Positions 16,604 to 25,684 of a stretch of 30,300 nucleotides of DNA are shown one piece after another (the first letter of the stretch is position 1; each line of letters starts with the position of its first letter). Below the pieces are notes generated by a model that saw nothing but the letters and a program-made list of their open reading frames with translations, did no database searches and was not told the origin of the DNA. The DNA is taken from positions 1-30,300 of the forward strand of contig JAMJQQ010000043.1 of the NCBI GenBank assembly GCA_023554445.1, read 5' to 3'. This DNA comes from Carthagonibacter metallireducens (GTDB lineage Bacteria > Gemmatimonadota > Gemmatimonadetes > Palauibacterales > Palauibacteraceae). A program made the position numbers and the translations under genes.

Positions 16604-17797
16604 ATGAAGTCACGCTACATAGTCACTTTCGTCGTGCTCGTTCTCGGCATCGCCGCGATCACCGGCATCTACCTGCGCCTGCAGGAAAATGCAGAGTCGG
16701 CCGAGGAACCCGATCGAGAGAACAGCGCGGTGGTCGATTCTGCGCTCGAAGCTGCCCGGGGAACGGCGGCCGCCTCCGCGTTCGCCACCGGGGTGGCCGT
16801 TCCGGTGGAGGGCCGAAAGGTCCGCCGTGGGACCTTCGTGATCTGGGCGAATGCAGAGGGACAGGCGGCGGCGCTCCGGACGGCGTTGCTCGCGGCCGAG
16901 GTCAACGGCCCGGTCGTCCAGGTGCCCGTTCGGGAGGGGGACTTCGTGAAGGCCGGTCAGTTGATCGCCCGTGTTGACCCGAGCGTTTACGAGCTCGATC
17001 TGCGGGAAGCCGAAGGCGCCCTGGAGCAGGCCGAGGCGACGTACCAGGAACTCACCCTCGGCGACGAGCGCATCAGTGATGAAGCGTTGCGGACCGAGCG
17101 CCAGCGCCAGGCCCGGGTCCGGAGTGGCCTGGCCGGGCAGGAAGCGCGGGTGGAGAAGGCCCGCTATGACCTTCGAAAGACCGAATTCCGGGCTCCTTAC
17201 GCCGGCCGGGTGGCCAATCTCGCGGTGGATGTCGGCTCGCGTGTGGGTCCGGGTGACTCGATCGCGACCATCGTCGACGTATCGAGCGTCGACGTCGACG
17301 TCCAGGTGCTCGAGAGCGAAATGGCGGCCGTGTCCCGGGGACGGGATGCCACGGTGAGCTTCACGGCGTTCCCCGGCGAGAGCTTCAGCGGAACCGTCGT
17401 CTCGGTGAATCCCGTCGTAGATCCGATCAGCCACGTGGGAAGGGTGACCGTCCGCCTCGCGAATCCGCAGGCTCGAATTCTCCCCGGCATGCATGCGAGC
17501 GTCCGCATCGCGGGAACCCTGTTCGAGGATCGGGTCTCGGTGCCGAAGGAGTCGATCGTCGAGCGCAGTCGGCGCGAAGTCGTGTTCGTGTTCGAGCCCT
17601 CGGAGGAGGGTGGGGAGACCGGTCTCGCGAAGTGGCGCTACGTCACCACAGGACTCGAAAACGAAGACTGGGTGGAAATCGTGACTTCGGAAGAGACGGA
17701 CATGCTGGCGGAGGACGAGGTGGTCCTGACGGCCGGGCACACGACCCTCACGCACGACGCCCGGGTCCGGCTGGCTGCGGTGGAGGGGGAGGAGTGA
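16604..17797 (+). CDS. RND efflux periplasmic adaptor (membrane fusion protein)
   Basis: This 397-residue adaptor links the RND permeases to the outer-membrane channel. It has an N-terminal membrane anchor (about 5-25) rather than a lipobox. The rest follows the family order: a lipoyl-like half with VNGPVVQVPVREGDFVKAGQ (about 100-119), a short alpha-hairpin (about 125-185), and the second lipoyl half FRAPYAGRVANLAVDVGSRV (about 193-212). A beta-barrel with VSFTAFPGESFSGTV and a membrane-proximal domain follow, with RILPGMHASVRI (about 290-301). The hairpin is short, as in adaptors that dock tip to tip with a long TolC-like tunnel. It is the first gene of a four-gene efflux operon and overlaps the TolC-like gene by four bases. 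Substrate cannot be told from sequence. Confidence 0.93.
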   Translation: MKSRYIVTFVVLVLGIAAITGIYLRLQENAESAEEPDRENSAVVDSALEAARGTAAASAFATGVAVPVEGRKVRRGTFVIWANAEGQAAALRTALLAAEVNGPVVQVPVREGDFVKAGQLIARVDPSVYELDLREAEGALEQAEATYQELTLGDERISDEALRTERQRQARVRSGLAGQEARVEKARYDLRKTEFRAPYAGRVANLAVDVGSRVGPGDSIATIVDVSSVDVDVQVLESEMAAVSRGRDATVSFTAFPGESFSGTVVSVNPVVDPISHVGRVTVRLANPQARILPGMHASVRIAGTLFEDRVSVPKESIVERSRREVVFVFEPSEEGGETGLAKWRYVTTGLENEDWVEIVTSEETDMLAEDEVVLTAGHTTLTHDARVRLAAVEGEE

Positions 17798-19197
17798 CCG
17801 GGAACCGGGCAGCCCGTGCAGCCGTCCGCGGGAGCGGGCTCCTGATACTGGTCCTCGCGGAACTCTCGGCGGGCAGCACGGGCCTGCCGGCACAGCAGGT
17901 CGTGACCCTCGAGGAAGCCCTGGGCTCGGCCCTGTCGCGCAGCCCGACGATCGAGGCCGCGGATGCGACCGCGGCTGCGGCCTCGTCCGCCCGCTGGGCC
18001 GACTGGGGCGCCTTTCTGCCGACGATTCGCGCGAACGTGGATCTCTCATCTACGGACTTCACCAACGTCACGTACCTGACGCCCGAAGGTTCGCCTGACA
18101 TCATCGACCCGCCCCTGACCGACGTGTCCAAGGGCAGCAATGCCTCGCTCAGCTTCTCGCTTCCGTTGCTGAATCCCGAGCGCATTGCAGCCGTAGGGGC
18201 TGGTGGATCGCGGAAGGATGCGGCCTGGCTGCGTCTGTCCGCGGCCGAGCGAACAGTGATTCGCGACGTCAAGCGAGCCTACTTCGAGGCCCTGAAGCAG
18301 CGCCGACTGCTGGAAGTGGCCCGCCGTCAGCTCGAAGCGCGCCGGGTGGACCTCGAGGTGACCCGGGATCGATATCGCATCGCGGCCGCTTCCCGCAGTG
18401 ATCTGCTGGGCGCCGAGATCGACGCCTCGGATGCCGAACTCCGGGTGCTCCAGGCGGAGGACGGTCTCGCGGCTGCCGTCCGGGCGCTGCAGGTCGCGAT
18501 GGCGAATCCCGTGAGCATCGAGCCGGACCTGGTGGTCCTCGAGGACGTGGAAGAGGTGCCCGACGCGGAGTTCCTCGATGCGGCTTCGCTGGTCCGGGCG
18601 GCTCATGATGCGAATCCGACCCTCGCCGCATTGCTCAAGGAGGAGGACGCGGCATCCGCCGACCTGTGGGCGGCCCGGGCGGCCTATCTGCCCCGCATCG
18701 ATCTCGGATTCGTTCTGGGTCGAAACAAGCAGCTCGGCCGGGAGGAAAGCCTGTTCGATTTCGAGCCTGCGAACACCAGAAGCAGCTTTCAGATCATCGG
18801 CTCGTGGAATCTCTTCCAGGGCTTCGAGCGAAAGCGACAGACCGCCGAAGCCAGCGGCCGGATCCAGCGTGCGCGAGCGGAATGGACGGCGAACGCATTG
18901 CAGCTCGACAAGGATGTGCGCGACCTGGTGCAGGAGCTGAAACGACGGGATCGGCGGCTCGGGATCCTGGTGCGCAACCGGGACCTGGCAGACGAGCGAC
19001 TGGAGCTGGCCCGTGAGCAATACCGGCTCGGCAGCATCCCGTACTTCAACCTGCAGCAGGCGATCGATCGCACGACGCAGGCAGAGCAGTCTCTGTTCAC
19101 CGAACGGTACGACTACCTCATCCGCTGGGCAGAACTCGAGGAGCGGGTGGGCCCGGCGCTGGCGGATGCGGCGCTCGCGTCGGCCGGCAATCCCTGA
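17794..19197 (+). CDS. TolC-family outer-membrane efflux protein
   Basis: This 467-residue protein has a signal peptide (hydrophobic GLLILVLAELSAG near 15-27, cleavage near LPAQ) and the duplicated helical/beta layout of outer-membrane efflux factors. The first repeat begins VTLEEALGSALSRSPTIEAAD (split as VTLEEALGSAL and SRSPTIEAAD), with long Ala/Arg-rich helices. The second repeat starts around LVRAAHDANPTLAALL, with AAYLPRIDLGFVLG and WNLFQGFERKRQ, and ends in helices with YRLGSIPYFNLQQAI. It forms the trimeric exit duct for the adjacent pump. The GTG start overlaps the adaptor stop (GTGA), with GGAGGGG just upstream inside the adaptor gene. Reading frames starting earlier lack a signal peptide at the right place. 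Confidence 0.92.
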   Translation: MTGNRAARAAVRGSGLLILVLAELSAGSTGLPAQQVVTLEEALGSALSRSPTIEAADATAAAASSARWADWGAFLPTIRANVDLSSTDFTNVTYLTPEGSPDIIDPPLTDVSKGSNASLSFSLPLLNPERIAAVGAGGSRKDAAWLRLSAAERTVIRDVKRAYFEALKQRRLLEVARRQLEARRVDLEVTRDRYRIAAASRSDLLGAEIDASDAELRVLQAEDGLAAAVRALQVAMANPVSIEPDLVVLEDVEEVPDAEFLDAASLVRAAHDANPTLAALLKEEDAASADLWAARAAYLPRIDLGFVLGRNKQLGREESLFDFEPANTRSSFQIIGSWNLFQGFERKRQTAEASGRIQRARAEWTANALQLDKDVRDLVQELKRRDRRLGILVRNRDLADERLELAREQYRLGSIPYFNLQQAIDRTTQAEQSLFTERYDYLIRWAELEERVGPALADAALASAGNP

Positions 19198-19211
19198 GCT
19201 CGGGACCCGCC

Positions 19212-22200
19212 ATGTCGCTCTCCGATCTCTCGATCCGGCGGCCGGTCGCCACCTCCATGCTCTACGTGGCGGTGGCGGTGGTGGGAGTCGTTTCCTTCCT
19301 GCGCCTCCCGATCGACCTGCTCCCCGACGTCTCGTTTCCGACCCTGTCCGTGTGGACCGGATACGCCGACGCTGGCCCCGCGGAAGTGGAGAGATTCGTC
19401 ACCGAGCCGGTGGAAGCGGCGCTGAGCCGCGTACCGGGAGTCCGTTCGGTGGACTCTCGCTCGAGGGAGGGGCAGTCGCTCGTGCGCCTGCAGTTCTACT
19501 GGGGCACGGACATGGAATTCGCCATGCTCCACGTGCGCGAGCGGCTCGACAACCTGGTCGGCGTGTTGCCGGAGAGCTCCGATCGTCCCGTGATCCTGAG
19601 TTCGGATCCGACGAACGATCCGGTCCTCGCTCTCGCGGTGACGGGCGCCGATCTCGCCGAGCTCCGCGACCTGGCCGACGCAGTGTTCAAGCGACGCCTG
19701 GAACAGCTCGACGGGGTGGCCCTGGCCGCGATTACGGGCGGTCCGGTGCGCGAGATTCAGGTCGTGGTGAGACCGGAACTGCTGCAGGTGCACGGCGTTA
19801 AGGTCGGGGACGTAACCGAAGCCCTCGACCGCGCCAACTACAGTGCGCCGGGCGGCACCATCCGGCGTGGCCGATTCCGTTACAGTCTCAGGACGCTGGG
19901 CGAATTCCAGCGCGTGGCGGAGCTGGAGGACGTGGTCGTCGCCCGACCGACGGGGGGGGGTGTGGTTCGGTTGCGGGACGTTGCCACGGTGGCAGAGGGA
20001 GAAGCCGAGCGCGAGACGATCGCCCGATACGATGGCGTCCCGGCAATCGGGCTGCTGGTCTACAAGGAAGCGGGCTCGAACACCGTTCGGGTAGCGGAGG
20101 CGGTCGAGGAGACGCTCGAACAGCTGCGGGCCGAATTCCCAGGGGTGACGGTCGAGGTCGCCTCGAGCCAGGCGACGTTCATCCGGGAGGCGATCTCGAA
20201 CGTCGTACAGGCGCTGGCGCTCGGAGGCGTGCTGGCGTTTCTCGTTCTTTTTCTCTTTCTCCGGGATCCCCGCTACCCGATCGCGGTCGGTCTCGCGATT
20301 CCGATCTCGGTGCTGGCGGCTTTCTCGCTCTGCTACCTGTTCGACGTGAGCCTCAACGTCATGTCGTTGGGTGGGCTCGCGCTCGGCGTCGGGATGCTCG
20401 TGGACAACTCCATCGTCGTGCTCGAGAACGTCTTCCGGCATCGCGAGGAGGAAGGCAGAGGACCGGAGGAATCGGCTTCGGTCGGAGCGCGCGAGGTCGC
20501 CGGCGCGATCACGGCTTCGACCCTGACCACGATCGCCGTGTTCGGTCCGGTGCTCTACGTGGAGGGAGTCGCAGGCGCACTGTTCGCCGATCTCAGCCTC
20601 GCCGTGGCCTTTTCGCTGCTGGCGTCGCTGCTCGTGGCGCTGACGCTGCTGCCGGTCCTCGCGGCGAAGTTCGCGGTGCGGGAAGCACCCGGATCCGACG
20701 AGAGCTACGCCGACGCCGGGAGAGCTGGTGCCGGAGCCGGACATGGCGCGGGCGCCGAGAGCGGACGAGTCCGCCGCATGGCCGGTGCGGTCGCGCGGGG
20801 AGCTCGATCGCTGCCGGGTCGTACGGTCGGAATGATCCGATTCGTCGGTCGCTCGGTGCTGCTGACTTTCGGAGACCTGTTCGGTGCATTGGGTCGTCTG
20901 CTGGACCGGTTGACCCGGCCGGCGCTGGACGCCTTCGATCGGGCCTTTTCCCGCTTCACGGTGCGGTATGAATCCGCCCTGGCCCGGGCGCTCGACCGGC
21001 GAGCCCTTGTGCTGGCCGTCGCCGCGACGAGCCTGCTCTTCGCGCTCTGGCTCGGATCGACGCTTCCACGAGGCATGATGCCGAAGGTGGACGAGGGAGC
21101 ATTCAGGGTCGAACTGCACCTTCCGGTCGGTACTCCCCTCGAAGCGACCGCATCGGCCGTCGATCGACTGGAAGGCCAGCTGCTCGCGACCACCGGTGTC
21201 GATGCCGTCTTCTCCCGGATCGGGCGAGCGCGCGAGTCGGAGATCGCCACGCGCGAGCTCAGCGGGCTGAACAGTGCCGCCATGGAAGTCCGACTCTCGC
21301 CGGACGCACCATCGGTGGACGAAGTGGTCACGTCATTTCGGTCCGCCGTGGCGGAAACCGGAATCGACCCGCAGACCGTGTCGATCGAGACCGGTCGGAG
21401 TACGTCCCTCGGTCGTGCGCTGGGCGTCTCGGGGGCCGATCTGGCCGTGCAGGTCCGCGGGCAGAATCTGGACAGCCTGATCTCGGTCGCCGAGCAGGTG
21501 ATCGTACGTCTGGAGGGCACGCAGCGGCTCGCCGATGTGCGGATCGATCTCGACATCACGCAGCCCGAGCTCGAGATCGAAGTCGACAGGGCGGCCGCCG
21601 CTCGCTACGGGGTTTCCGTGACCGAGGTCGCGGATGCGATCGAGGCGTACCTCCGCGGCGTGGAGACCGAACGGCCTTACACCGAGTTCTCCGAGAAGAT
21701 CGATATCCGGGTATCCCTGCCCGAGTCGCGGCGTTCGGAGCTTTCCGACGTGCTGGCGCTCACTCACGAGGGTGTACCGATCGGAGAACTGGTGAGGGTG
21801 CGCCAGGGCTACGGTCCGGTCGAAATCCGGAGGGTCGACCAGAGCCGGGCGGTGCAGGTACTCGCGGACGTTCGGGGCGGCGGGCTGGATGAGGCCGTCC
21901 GGGAAGCGGAGAGCGCGCTGGTCGGAATGCACGTACCCCCGCTCACTTCGGTTCGGGTTGGTGGAGAGAACGAGGAGATGCGCGAAAGCTTCCGCTCCCT
22001 CGGCTTCGCCTTCGGACTCGCGCTGTTCCTCGTGTTCCTGATCATGGCGGCCAAGTTCGAGTCGCTGGTGCAGCCGCTGGTCGTTCTGGCATCCGTTCCG
22101 CTCGCCGCGATCGGAGCCGTAGTCGGGCTGTGGATCGCCGGGGACGGGCTGAACGCGATGAGCGGAATCGGATTCGTGATCCTCATCGGGATCGTGGTCA

Positions 22201-22541
22201 ACGACGCCATCATCAAGGTTGACTTCATCAATCAGAAGCGTGCCGAGGGATCGGCGAAGCGAGAGGCGATTCTCGAAGCGGGACGGTTGCGTCTCCGTCC
22301 GATTCTGATGACCACCGTAACCACCGTGCTGGGTCTGCTTCCCCTGGCGGCAGGCTGGGGCGCGGGCGCGGATCTCCGGGCACCCCTGGCCGTGGCGGTC
22401 ATCGGAGGGCTGATCTCCGCAACCGTGCTCACCCTGATCGTCGTACCGGTCATCTACTCGCTGGCCGTCTCACCGGGAGAGCCGGTGGGATCGCACACCG
22501 GGACGGATATCGGTCCGACCGCGGCACCGACCCTTCCGTGA
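19212..22541 (+). CDS. RND efflux permease, first of a tandem pair
   Basis: This 1109-residue inner-membrane pump is of the AcrB/HAE superfamily. It has the standard SIRRPVATSMLYVAVAVVG first helix, a periplasmic porter domain, six helices, a second porter domain and six more helices. Helix 4 carries GMLVDNSIVVLEN (about 395-407), with the relay Asp present but the AcrB second Asp replaced by Asn. The helix-10 region reads GIVVNDAIIKVDFIN, not the AcrB GLSAKNAIL, so the AcrB Lys is missing at its usual place, as in several non-AcrB lineages. The cytoplasmic link between helices 6 and 7 (about 490-595) is unusually long, with a Gly/Ala-rich run and basic amphipathic helices. The GTGA overlap couples it to the second permease. 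Confidence 0.94.
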   Translation: MSLSDLSIRRPVATSMLYVAVAVVGVVSFLRLPIDLLPDVSFPTLSVWTGYADAGPAEVERFVTEPVEAALSRVPGVRSVDSRSREGQSLVRLQFYWGTDMEFAMLHVRERLDNLVGVLPESSDRPVILSSDPTNDPVLALAVTGADLAELRDLADAVFKRRLEQLDGVALAAITGGPVREIQVVVRPELLQVHGVKVGDVTEALDRANYSAPGGTIRRGRFRYSLRTLGEFQRVAELEDVVVARPTGGGVVRLRDVATVAEGEAERETIARYDGVPAIGLLVYKEAGSNTVRVAEAVEETLEQLRAEFPGVTVEVASSQATFIREAISNVVQALALGGVLAFLVLFLFLRDPRYPIAVGLAIPISVLAAFSLCYLFDVSLNVMSLGGLALGVGMLVDNSIVVLENVFRHREEEGRGPEESASVGAREVAGAITASTLTTIAVFGPVLYVEGVAGALFADLSLAVAFSLLASLLVALTLLPVLAAKFAVREAPGSDESYADAGRAGAGAGHGAGAESGRVRRMAGAVARGARSLPGRTVGMIRFVGRSVLLTFGDLFGALGRLLDRLTRPALDAFDRAFSRFTVRYESALARALDRRALVLAVAATSLLFALWLGSTLPRGMMPKVDEGAFRVELHLPVGTPLEATASAVDRLEGQLLATTGVDAVFSRIGRARESEIATRELSGLNSAAMEVRLSPDAPSVDEVVTSFRSAVAETGIDPQTVSIETGRSTSLGRALGVSGADLAVQVRGQNLDSLISVAEQVIVRLEGTQRLADVRIDLDITQPELEIEVDRAAAARYGVSVTEVADAIEAYLRGVETERPYTEFSEKIDIRVSLPESRRSELSDVLALTHEGVPIGELVRVRQGYGPVEIRRVDQSRAVQVLADVRGGGLDEAVREAESALVGMHVPPLTSVRVGGENEEMRESFRSLGFAFGLALFLVFLIMAAKFESLVQPLVVLASVPLAAIGAVVGLWIAGDGLNAMSGIGFVILIGIVVNDAIIKVDFINQKRAEGSAKREAILEAGRLRLRPILMTTVTTVLGLLPLAAGWGAGADLRAPLAVAVIGGLISATVLTLIVVPVIYSLAVSPGEPVGSHTGTDIGPTAAPTLP

Positions 22542-25500
22542 TCGATCTCGCGATCCGCCGGCCCGTCGCCACGGCGGCGATCTACATCGCGCTCGTAGCG
22601 CTCGGTGCATACAGCTTCCGCTTGATTCCCGTCGAGCTGCTTCCGGACGTGGACTACCCCCGACTGACGATCAATGCGACCTGGGGTGGGGCGTCACCGG
22701 AGGCGATGGAGGCGTTCGTGACTTCGCCCCTGGAGGCGGCGGCTCAGCAGGTCAGGGGTGTTCGTAAGATCACATCCACCTCACGGTCCGACGACCGCGG
22801 CACGGGCTCCTCGACGGAAATCGATGTCGAATTCGAGCGTGACGTGCGGATGGACTTCGCCCGGCTGGACCTCAGCGAGCGGATCTCGGCGCTGCGGGAG
22901 GAGCTTCCGCCCGGGGTGATTCCACGGGTGGAGCCGTATGTGCCGAGGGAATTCTCGGACGAAGAACAGGCCTTTCTCTCGTACCAGATTCGCGGGCCAT
23001 ACACGTTCGGACGGCTCGCACAGCTCGCGGAGGAGGAGATCCAGCCCGCTCTCGCCGCGGTCGACGGGGTCGCCGCGGTCACGATTCGGGGCGACGAGCA
23101 GCGCGAAGTGGCGGTTGAGCTGGACGGGCCGAAGCTGGAGGCGCTGGGTCTGCGGCCGGCGGACGTCGAGGCCCGGATCCGGGAGCTCTCCACTCTGAGG
23201 GCGCCGGGCTCGCTCGTCCTGGCGGGGCAACAGACTGCGCTGGCTGTCCGGACCAGAGTCGAACGGGTCTCGGAGCTCGAGGATCTGGTTCTGATGGCTC
23301 GGCCCGAAGGCCCGGTGCGGCTTCGCGACGTGGGACGGGTGCGCGAGACGACGGCCGACCCGTTGATGTACTACCGAATCGATGGATTGCCCACGATTTC
23401 ACTGATCATCTCCCGGGAGTCGGGCACCAACGCCGTACGGGTGGCGGAAGCGGTGAAGGATGAGATCGAACCGCTGCAGGACAAGATGCCGCCGGGGGTG
23501 GTGATCGAGCTCGACGTGGACGAGAGCGAAGAGATCCACAAGCAGCTCACCGATCTGCGGCTCCGCGCGATGATGGCTGCCGTGGTCATCCTGTTGGTGC
23601 TGATGCTCTTCCTGCGGTCCCTCGAGGCCGTTCTCGTCGTATTCGCGACGATCGCGTTCAGCATCCTGATGGCCGTGAACCTGCTGTATCTGGGCGGCTT
23701 CTCGCTCAACGTCCTGACCCTTGCAGGGCTGGCGTGGGGATTCGGGCTGATCGTGGACAACGGGATCGTGGTTCTCGAGAACGTCGAACGGCACAGCCAT
23801 CTCGAGTCCGATCCGAAGAGAGCCGCGAGTGCGGGCGCCCACCAGGTGGTTCTTCCGGTGATCGCTGCGACGGCGACGACCGCCATCGTTCTCGTGCCCT
23901 TCCTGTTTCTGCAGGGAGAGCTTCGGATCTACTACCTGCCTCTGGCATGGGCCGTAGCATTCGCGATCCTCTCCAGCCTGTTCGTGGCGTTCACGTTCGT
24001 GCCCACGATGGCCAGTCGGGTGCACCACTGGCGGGGCAGGGTGGTCGGCGTGCGTCCCGACGAGGACGTGCTCGCGAATCCCGAACCCGGCCGCGGGCAT
24101 GGAGCAGGGCCCCGCTCCGATCGAACCCTCGAGCCGATCTACATCCGGGTCTACCGGTCGGTGCTCGGGTTTGCGCTCGATCATCCCTTCCTGGTGCTGT
24201 TCGTCTGCGTGCTGGCGCTCGGCGGCAGCGCCTATCTGTTCGACAAGCACGTGACCCGGGGCGTGCGCTGGGCATCGTTCTGGGGTCAGCGGACCTACAT
24301 CGATGTGAACATTCGGTTTCCCCGCGGTGCGGGCCTCGAGCGGACCGACGAGCTGGTGCGCTCGTTCGAGGAGAAGATCGCCTCGCTTCCGGAAGTGAAA
24401 CGATACGAGGCGATCGTGCTTCCCCAGTATGCGAACATCCGGGTCACGTTCCCCGAGGAACTCGAATCCACCCAGGTGCCGGTCGCGATCAAGGAGCAGA
24501 TGGTCGCGTACAGCTATCAGTTCTCAGGTCCCGAGGTTCGGGTCTACGGATTCGGGCCGAGCTTCTATGGAGGGGGTGGCTCCCCACCGAACTACTCCCT
24601 GAAGATCCTCGGTTACAACTATCTCGAGGTGCAGGCCATCGCCGACGATGTGGCGGAGCGGCTCAAACGCTTCAGCAGGATTCAGGACGTGGATCCGAAT
24701 GCCAGCGGTCGGTGGTTCGATCGAGACAAGGAGTTCGAGTATTTTCTCACAGTAGACCGGGAAGCACTAGGTAGTCATGAGCTTACAGTAGAGGAGCTAC
24801 TCGGTTACGTCAGTGCGAACCTGCCCGGGGACAGGCCTCGGTTCCAGGTGATTCGTGTGGCGGGCGAGGAGTTGCCGTTCACCGTCAAGCTGGCGGGATA
24901 CGATGAATTCGACCTGCTCGCCATGGGGCAGCTCAGGGTTCCCTCCTCCGACGGAGAGGACGTTCGGCTGGCGGACGTCGCGCGCGTGGACCGCAGAGAT
25001 GTTCTCGCACGAATCCTCCGCGAGGATCAGCAGTATCAGCGCACCGTCGCCTGGGAATTCAGGGGCCCGCGGAAACTGGGCGACCTGATACGGGACGCTG
25101 TCGTCGAAGCGACGGCGTTGCCGCCCGGATTCAGCATCGACGCCGAGGAAGACTGGCGGTGGACCGACGAGGAGCAGACGCAGGTGTACGTCGCCCTCGC
25201 TTTTGCCGTGCTGCTCATCTACATGGTCACGGCCGCGCTGTTCGAGTCGCTCGCAGCGCCCTTCGTGGTACTCCTGACCCTGCCGCTGGCCCTGATCGGC
25301 GTGTTTCTGATCTTCTTCTATACCGACGCGACATTCACGCGAACCGCCTACATCGGAACGATCATGATGGCCGGAATCGTCGTGAACAACGCGATCCTGA
25401 TCGTCTACCATATCGGGGAGCTTCGGCGAACGCTCCCCACCCGCGCCGCGATCCTCCAGGGAACGCTAGAGCGCGTGCGCCCCATCCTGATGACCACCTT

Positions 25501-25672
25501 CACCACGGTCTTCGGGTTGCTTCCGCTCGTCCTGTTCGCCGAGTCCCAGGACGAGAACATCTGGAATTCCCTCGCTCTGGCGACGATCGGCGGGCTGATT
25601 TCGAGCACCCTGTTCGTGCTCGTCGCGATTCCGGTCGCGTATCGCTACCTGGTCGCGCGGGGAGGGGACTGA
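22538..25672 (+). CDS. RND efflux permease, second of a tandem pair
   Basis: This 1044-residue RND pump is clearly diverged from its neighbour. It has an IDLAIRRPVATAAIYIALVAL first helix (shown in part: AIRRPVATAAIYIAL), two porter domains and twelve membrane segments. Helix 4 has GLIVDNGIVVLENVERH (about 407-423), and the helix-10 region has AGIVVNNAILIVYHIGELR. A Gly-rich FYGGGGSPPNYSLK loop near residue 680 in the second porter domain is distinctive. The tandem arrangement recalls MdtB-MdtC, where two permeases form a mixed trimer, so a heterotrimer with the previous gene product is possible. A short stretch (residues about 735-760) uses codons unlike the rest of the gene. It ends the efflux operon; a lipoprotein gene follows after 12 bases. 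Confidence 0.94.
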   Translation: MIDLAIRRPVATAAIYIALVALGAYSFRLIPVELLPDVDYPRLTINATWGGASPEAMEAFVTSPLEAAAQQVRGVRKITSTSRSDDRGTGSSTEIDVEFERDVRMDFARLDLSERISALREELPPGVIPRVEPYVPREFSDEEQAFLSYQIRGPYTFGRLAQLAEEEIQPALAAVDGVAAVTIRGDEQREVAVELDGPKLEALGLRPADVEARIRELSTLRAPGSLVLAGQQTALAVRTRVERVSELEDLVLMARPEGPVRLRDVGRVRETTADPLMYYRIDGLPTISLIISRESGTNAVRVAEAVKDEIEPLQDKMPPGVVIELDVDESEEIHKQLTDLRLRAMMAAVVILLVLMLFLRSLEAVLVVFATIAFSILMAVNLLYLGGFSLNVLTLAGLAWGFGLIVDNGIVVLENVERHSHLESDPKRAASAGAHQVVLPVIAATATTAIVLVPFLFLQGELRIYYLPLAWAVAFAILSSLFVAFTFVPTMASRVHHWRGRVVGVRPDEDVLANPEPGRGHGAGPRSDRTLEPIYIRVYRSVLGFALDHPFLVLFVCVLALGGSAYLFDKHVTRGVRWASFWGQRTYIDVNIRFPRGAGLERTDELVRSFEEKIASLPEVKRYEAIVLPQYANIRVTFPEELESTQVPVAIKEQMVAYSYQFSGPEVRVYGFGPSFYGGGGSPPNYSLKILGYNYLEVQAIADDVAERLKRFSRIQDVDPNASGRWFDRDKEFEYFLTVDREALGSHELTVEELLGYVSANLPGDRPRFQVIRVAGEELPFTVKLAGYDEFDLLAMGQLRVPSSDGEDVRLADVARVDRRDVLARILREDQQYQRTVAWEFRGPRKLGDLIRDAVVEATALPPGFSIDAEEDWRWTDEEQTQVYVALAFAVLLIYMVTAALFESLAAPFVVLLTLPLALIGVFLIFFYTDATFTRTAYIGTIMMAGIVVNNAILIVYHIGELRRTLPTRAAILQGTLERVRPILMTTFTTVFGLLPLVLFAESQDENIWNSLALATIGGLISSTLFVLVAIPVAYRYLVARGGD

Positions 25673-25684
25673 AGGGGAGGGCGC

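Noticed and set aside
19113..21119. 668-codon open frame on the minus strand
   Set aside because: It mirrors the first RND permease and has a low-complexity Arg/His/Gln composition and no ribosome site; a GC artefact.
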